The translations under genes were made by a program, and so were the position numbers. A stretch of 64,000 bases of DNA from CAZYFH01 sp965197395 (lineage in GTDB: Bacteria > Acidobacteriota > Vicinamibacteria > Vicinamibacterales > UBA8438): the NCBI GenBank assembly GCA_965197395.1, contig OZ240205.1, positions 186,001 through 250,000 of the forward strand. Direction: 5' to 3'. The notes beneath the pieces were generated by a model, which made no database searches, was not told the origin of the DNA, and saw only the letters and a program-made list of their open reading frames with translations. Positions 61,920 through 64,000 of this stretch are shown piece after piece. The first letter of the stretch is position 1. The number at the start of each line of letters is the position of its first letter.

Positions 61920-62405
61920 CTACTTCTGGCCTCGAGCGAATTTCATGGCGGAATCGACCCCGCCGTCATCAGGCGGTCGCCGGTCCGCCGTTCCATAGAG
62001 GTAGGAATTGTCAGCGATCGACTCGATCGCGATGAGTGCGTCCCGGCGACTGACCTGGCCGATCACGCGGCCCTCGGTGTCGACGACCGGGAGTTTGCGA
62101 AACGAACGGGTGAGAAACAGCTGGACGACATCGTAGAGCGCCGCCGACGGCGGTATCGACTCGACCGGCGCGGACATGTAGTCGCTGACCCGTCCACCCG
62201 GCACGCCGTCCATCGCCCCGCTAATCAGCACCTTCAGACAGTCCTTCTCGGTCAGCATGCCGATCAAGACACCGGCCTGGTCGACGACCGGTGCGCCGGT
62301 CAGCTTGCGCGTGATCAGCTGGCGCAACGCCTCGTAGATATCGAGCTCCGGAGACAGGGTCATCTCCGAGCGCGCCATGAAGTCCGCCGCGGTCACTCGC
62401 TGCAT
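61920..62405 (-). CDS. CBS-domain protein in the nqr operon
   Basis: 161 residues from the ATG ending at 62405 (MQRVTAADFMARSEMTLSPE). Two CBS motifs are seen: LITRKLTGAPVVDQAGVLIG and LFLTRSFRKLPVVDTEGRVI. CBS pairs bind adenosine nucleotides and sense energy state. The position between nqrF and apbE suggests it regulates or assembles the Na+-NQR; no catalytic domain is attached. Confidence 0.8.
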   Translation of the reverse strand: MQRVTAADFMARSEMTLSPELDIYEALRQLITRKLTGAPVVDQAGVLIGMLTEKDCLKVLISGAMDGVPGGRVSDYMSAPVESIPPSAALYDVVQLFLTRSFRKLPVVDTEGRVIGQVSRRDALIAIESIADNSYLYGTADRRPPDDGGVDSAMKFARGQK

Positions 62406-62495
62406 GGCCCCTCCCGCAGTGTGTCCCGGCCGGAGACTCAATATACGCCCGCGCACGCTCGGTCTCAACCTGACCAGCCCGCGTCCGCGCGCGGG

Positions 62496-63722
62496 TTACC
62501 CAAAGTCGTCGAAGAGGATGTTCTCGCGCTCGACACCAAGGCTATCGAGCATCTGCATGCACGCCCTGAGCATGAGCGGTGGACCGCAGAGGTAGTACTC
62601 GACGTCCTCCGGCGCTGGATGATCTTTCAGATAGTGGTCGTGCAACACCTGATGGATGAAGCCGGTCTTGCCCGACCAATCGTCCTCTGGCAGCGGCTCC
62701 GACAACGCCAGGTGCCAGGCGAAGTTGTCATGCTCCGCCTGAATGGCGTCGAAGTCCTCGATGTAGAACGCCTCACGCAGGCTCCGCGCGCCGTACCAGA
62801 AGCTGACCCGGCGGGTGGTGCCGACCCGACGGAACTGGTCGAAGATGTGGGACCGCATCGGCGCCATGCCCGCCCCGCCGCCGACGAAAATCATCTCGGC
62901 TGCGGTGTCCTTGGCGAAGAACTCGCCAAACGGGCCGGAAATGGTGACGTCGTCTCCCGGTTTGAGATCGAACAGGTAGGCGGTCATCTTGCCGGGGGGG
63001 GTGCCTTCCGGCGCGCGCGGCGGTGGTGACGCCACACGCACATTGAGCATGATGATGCCCTTTTCCTCTGGGAAGTTCGCCATCGAATAGGCTCGCGTGA
63101 CCGGCTCATCGAGCGTCACCGCGTAGCGCCAGAGATTGAACTTGTCCCAGTCGGCCCGATACTCCGCGTCGACGTCGAACGTCTCGTAGCGATAGGCGCC
63201 GACCGGTGCGTCGATCTGGATATATCCACCCGCGCGGAACGGGACGGCTTCGCCCGCGGCCAACTCGAGAATCAGCTCCTTGATAAACGTCGCCACGTTG
63301 TGGTTCGACCGAACCTTGCACTGCCACTGCCGGACGTCGAACATCTCGGGCGGGATCTTGATGCTGAGGTCCTGCTTGACCTTGACCTGGCACGAAAGCC
63401 GGACACCTTCGCGCGCCTCGCCACGACTGATGTGACTGCGTTCCGTGGGGAGGATGGCGCCACCGCCGTCCGACACGGCGACCGTGCAGACGCCGCAGCT
63501 TCCCTTCCCACCACATGCCGACGGGATGAAGATGCGGTTAGCCGCCAACGTGCCGAGCAAGGTACCACCGGCCGGCGTCACGAGCGCCTTGCCAGGATCG
63601 TCGTTGATCGTGATCGTGACGTCACCCGTGGCCACCAGTTGACCGCGGGCGACCATGAGCAGGCCGACCAGCGACACGATCACGAACGTGAACATCGCGA
63701 CGCCGAGGGCGATCGTGACCAT
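62496..63722 (-). CDS. nqrF: Na+-translocating NADH-quinone reductase subunit F
   Basis: The NADH-oxidising subunit. An N-terminal membrane helix (ALGVAMFTFVIVSLVGLLMV), then a [2Fe-2S] ferredoxin domain with C70, C76, C79 and C111. The FAD-binding RAYSMANFPEEKG and NADH-binding FVGGGAGMAPMRSH and YYLCGPPLMLRACMQMLDSL complete it. 408 residues is the family length. It begins directly after the nqrE stop codon. Confidence 0.96.
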   Translation of the reverse strand: MVTIALGVAMFTFVIVSLVGLLMVARGQLVATGDVTITINDDPGKALVTPAGGTLLGTLAANRIFIPSACGGKGSCGVCTVAVSDGGGAILPTERSHISRGEAREGVRLSCQVKVKQDLSIKIPPEMFDVRQWQCKVRSNHNVATFIKELILELAAGEAVPFRAGGYIQIDAPVGAYRYETFDVDAEYRADWDKFNLWRYAVTLDEPVTRAYSMANFPEEKGIIMLNVRVASPPPRAPEGTPPGKMTAYLFDLKPGDDVTISGPFGEFFAKDTAAEMIFVGGGAGMAPMRSHIFDQFRRVGTTRRVSFWYGARSLREAFYIEDFDAIQAEHDNFAWHLALSEPLPEDDWSGKTGFIHQVLHDHYLKDHPAPEDVEYYLCGPPLMLRACMQMLDSLGVERENILFDDFG

Positions 63723-64000
63723 CTAGAGCTGCACTCCCGCAAACGCCATGAATCCGATCGCCATCAACCCCACGAGGATGAACGTCAACCCGAGCCCGCG
63801 CAGGCCGTCGGGCGGGTTGCTGTATCGGAGACGCTCCCGAATCCCGGCGAGCGCGACGATCGCCAGCGCCCAGCCGATCCCGGAGCCAAGGCCGAACACG
63901 GTGCTCTCGGCCAGCGTGTAGCTCCGCTCGACCATAAAGAGGGACGCGCCGAGGATCGCGCAGTTGACGGCGATCAGCGGCAGAAAGATCCCAAGCGCCG
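63723..64000 (-). CDS. nqrE: Na+-translocating NADH-quinone reductase subunit E (5' end beyond window)
   Basis: Integral membrane subunit E of Na+-NQR. The frame is open through the window edge, with LGIFLPLIAVNCAILGASLF, MVERSYTLAESTVFGLGSGI and FILVGLMAIGFMAFAGVQL. The Cys in VNCAILG corresponds to one iron ligand shared with NqrD. The first half is outside the window. The stop codon adjoins the nqrF start. Confidence 0.95.
   Translation of the reverse strand, partial: ALGIFLPLIAVNCAILGASLFMVERSYTLAESTVFGLGSGIGWALAIVALAGIRERLRYSNPPDGLRGLGLTFILVGLMAIGFMAFAGVQL

Overview
The window is GC-rich chromosomal DNA from a bacterium, most probably an Acidobacteriota member (Vicinamibacteria-like). 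That inference rests on a cysteine-rich insertion in RpoB that I recall from acidobacterial RpoB proteins, on a protein resembling the MXAN_5187 C-terminal family, and on an Na+-NQR operon. No search was run, so the phylum is an inference. Almost all genes are on the minus strand, so the window reads right to left in transcription order.

Region 1 (1-35,500) is an unbroken translation and transcription supercluster. In transcription order it holds four tRNAs (Thr-TGT, Tyr, Gly-TCC, Thr-GGT), tuf copy 2, rpmG, tRNA-Trp, secE, nusG, rplKAJL, rpoB, rpoC, then the str operon (rpsL, rpsG, fusA, tuf copy 1), S10, spc and alpha operons with secY, adk, map and infA, ending in rpoA and rplQ (cut by the window edge). 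The tRNA-tufB order matches the classical E. coli thrU-tyrU-glyT-thrT-tufB cluster. The two tuf genes look identical inside the coding region and differ outside it. Intergenic heptamer-repeat palindromes sit next to both tuf genes and between rpsG and rpsL.

Region 2 (35,500-50,600) is housekeeping: rlmB, a fused ispDF, plsC, radA, alr, dnaB, rplI, rpsR, rpsF (with a 33-bp tandem repeat tail), pth, rplY, prs, tRNA-Gln, ispE, a LolB-like lipoprotein and a large TPR protein. A short rightward pair (Trm112-like protein, O-antigen ligase) follows, then purH, two family-specific proteins and a rightward selA.

Region 3 (56,300-64,000) is an Na+-NQR operon (nqrE partial, nqrF, a CBS protein, apbE, nqrM) split by a 4.3-kb IS1595-type element. 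The element has perfect 26-bp terminal inverted repeats and an 8-bp target duplication (CTTCTATT). Besides its transposase it carries passenger genes: a secreted metzincin-like zinc protease lipoprotein, an Excalibur/EF-hand protein, a small two-gene cassette behind a near-consensus promoter, two further small overlapping genes and one candidate small gene. It landed between apbE and nqrM, just upstream of the nqrM start, and its inverted repeat carries an outward TATAAT. This split operon with its unusual cargo is the most novel part of the window.
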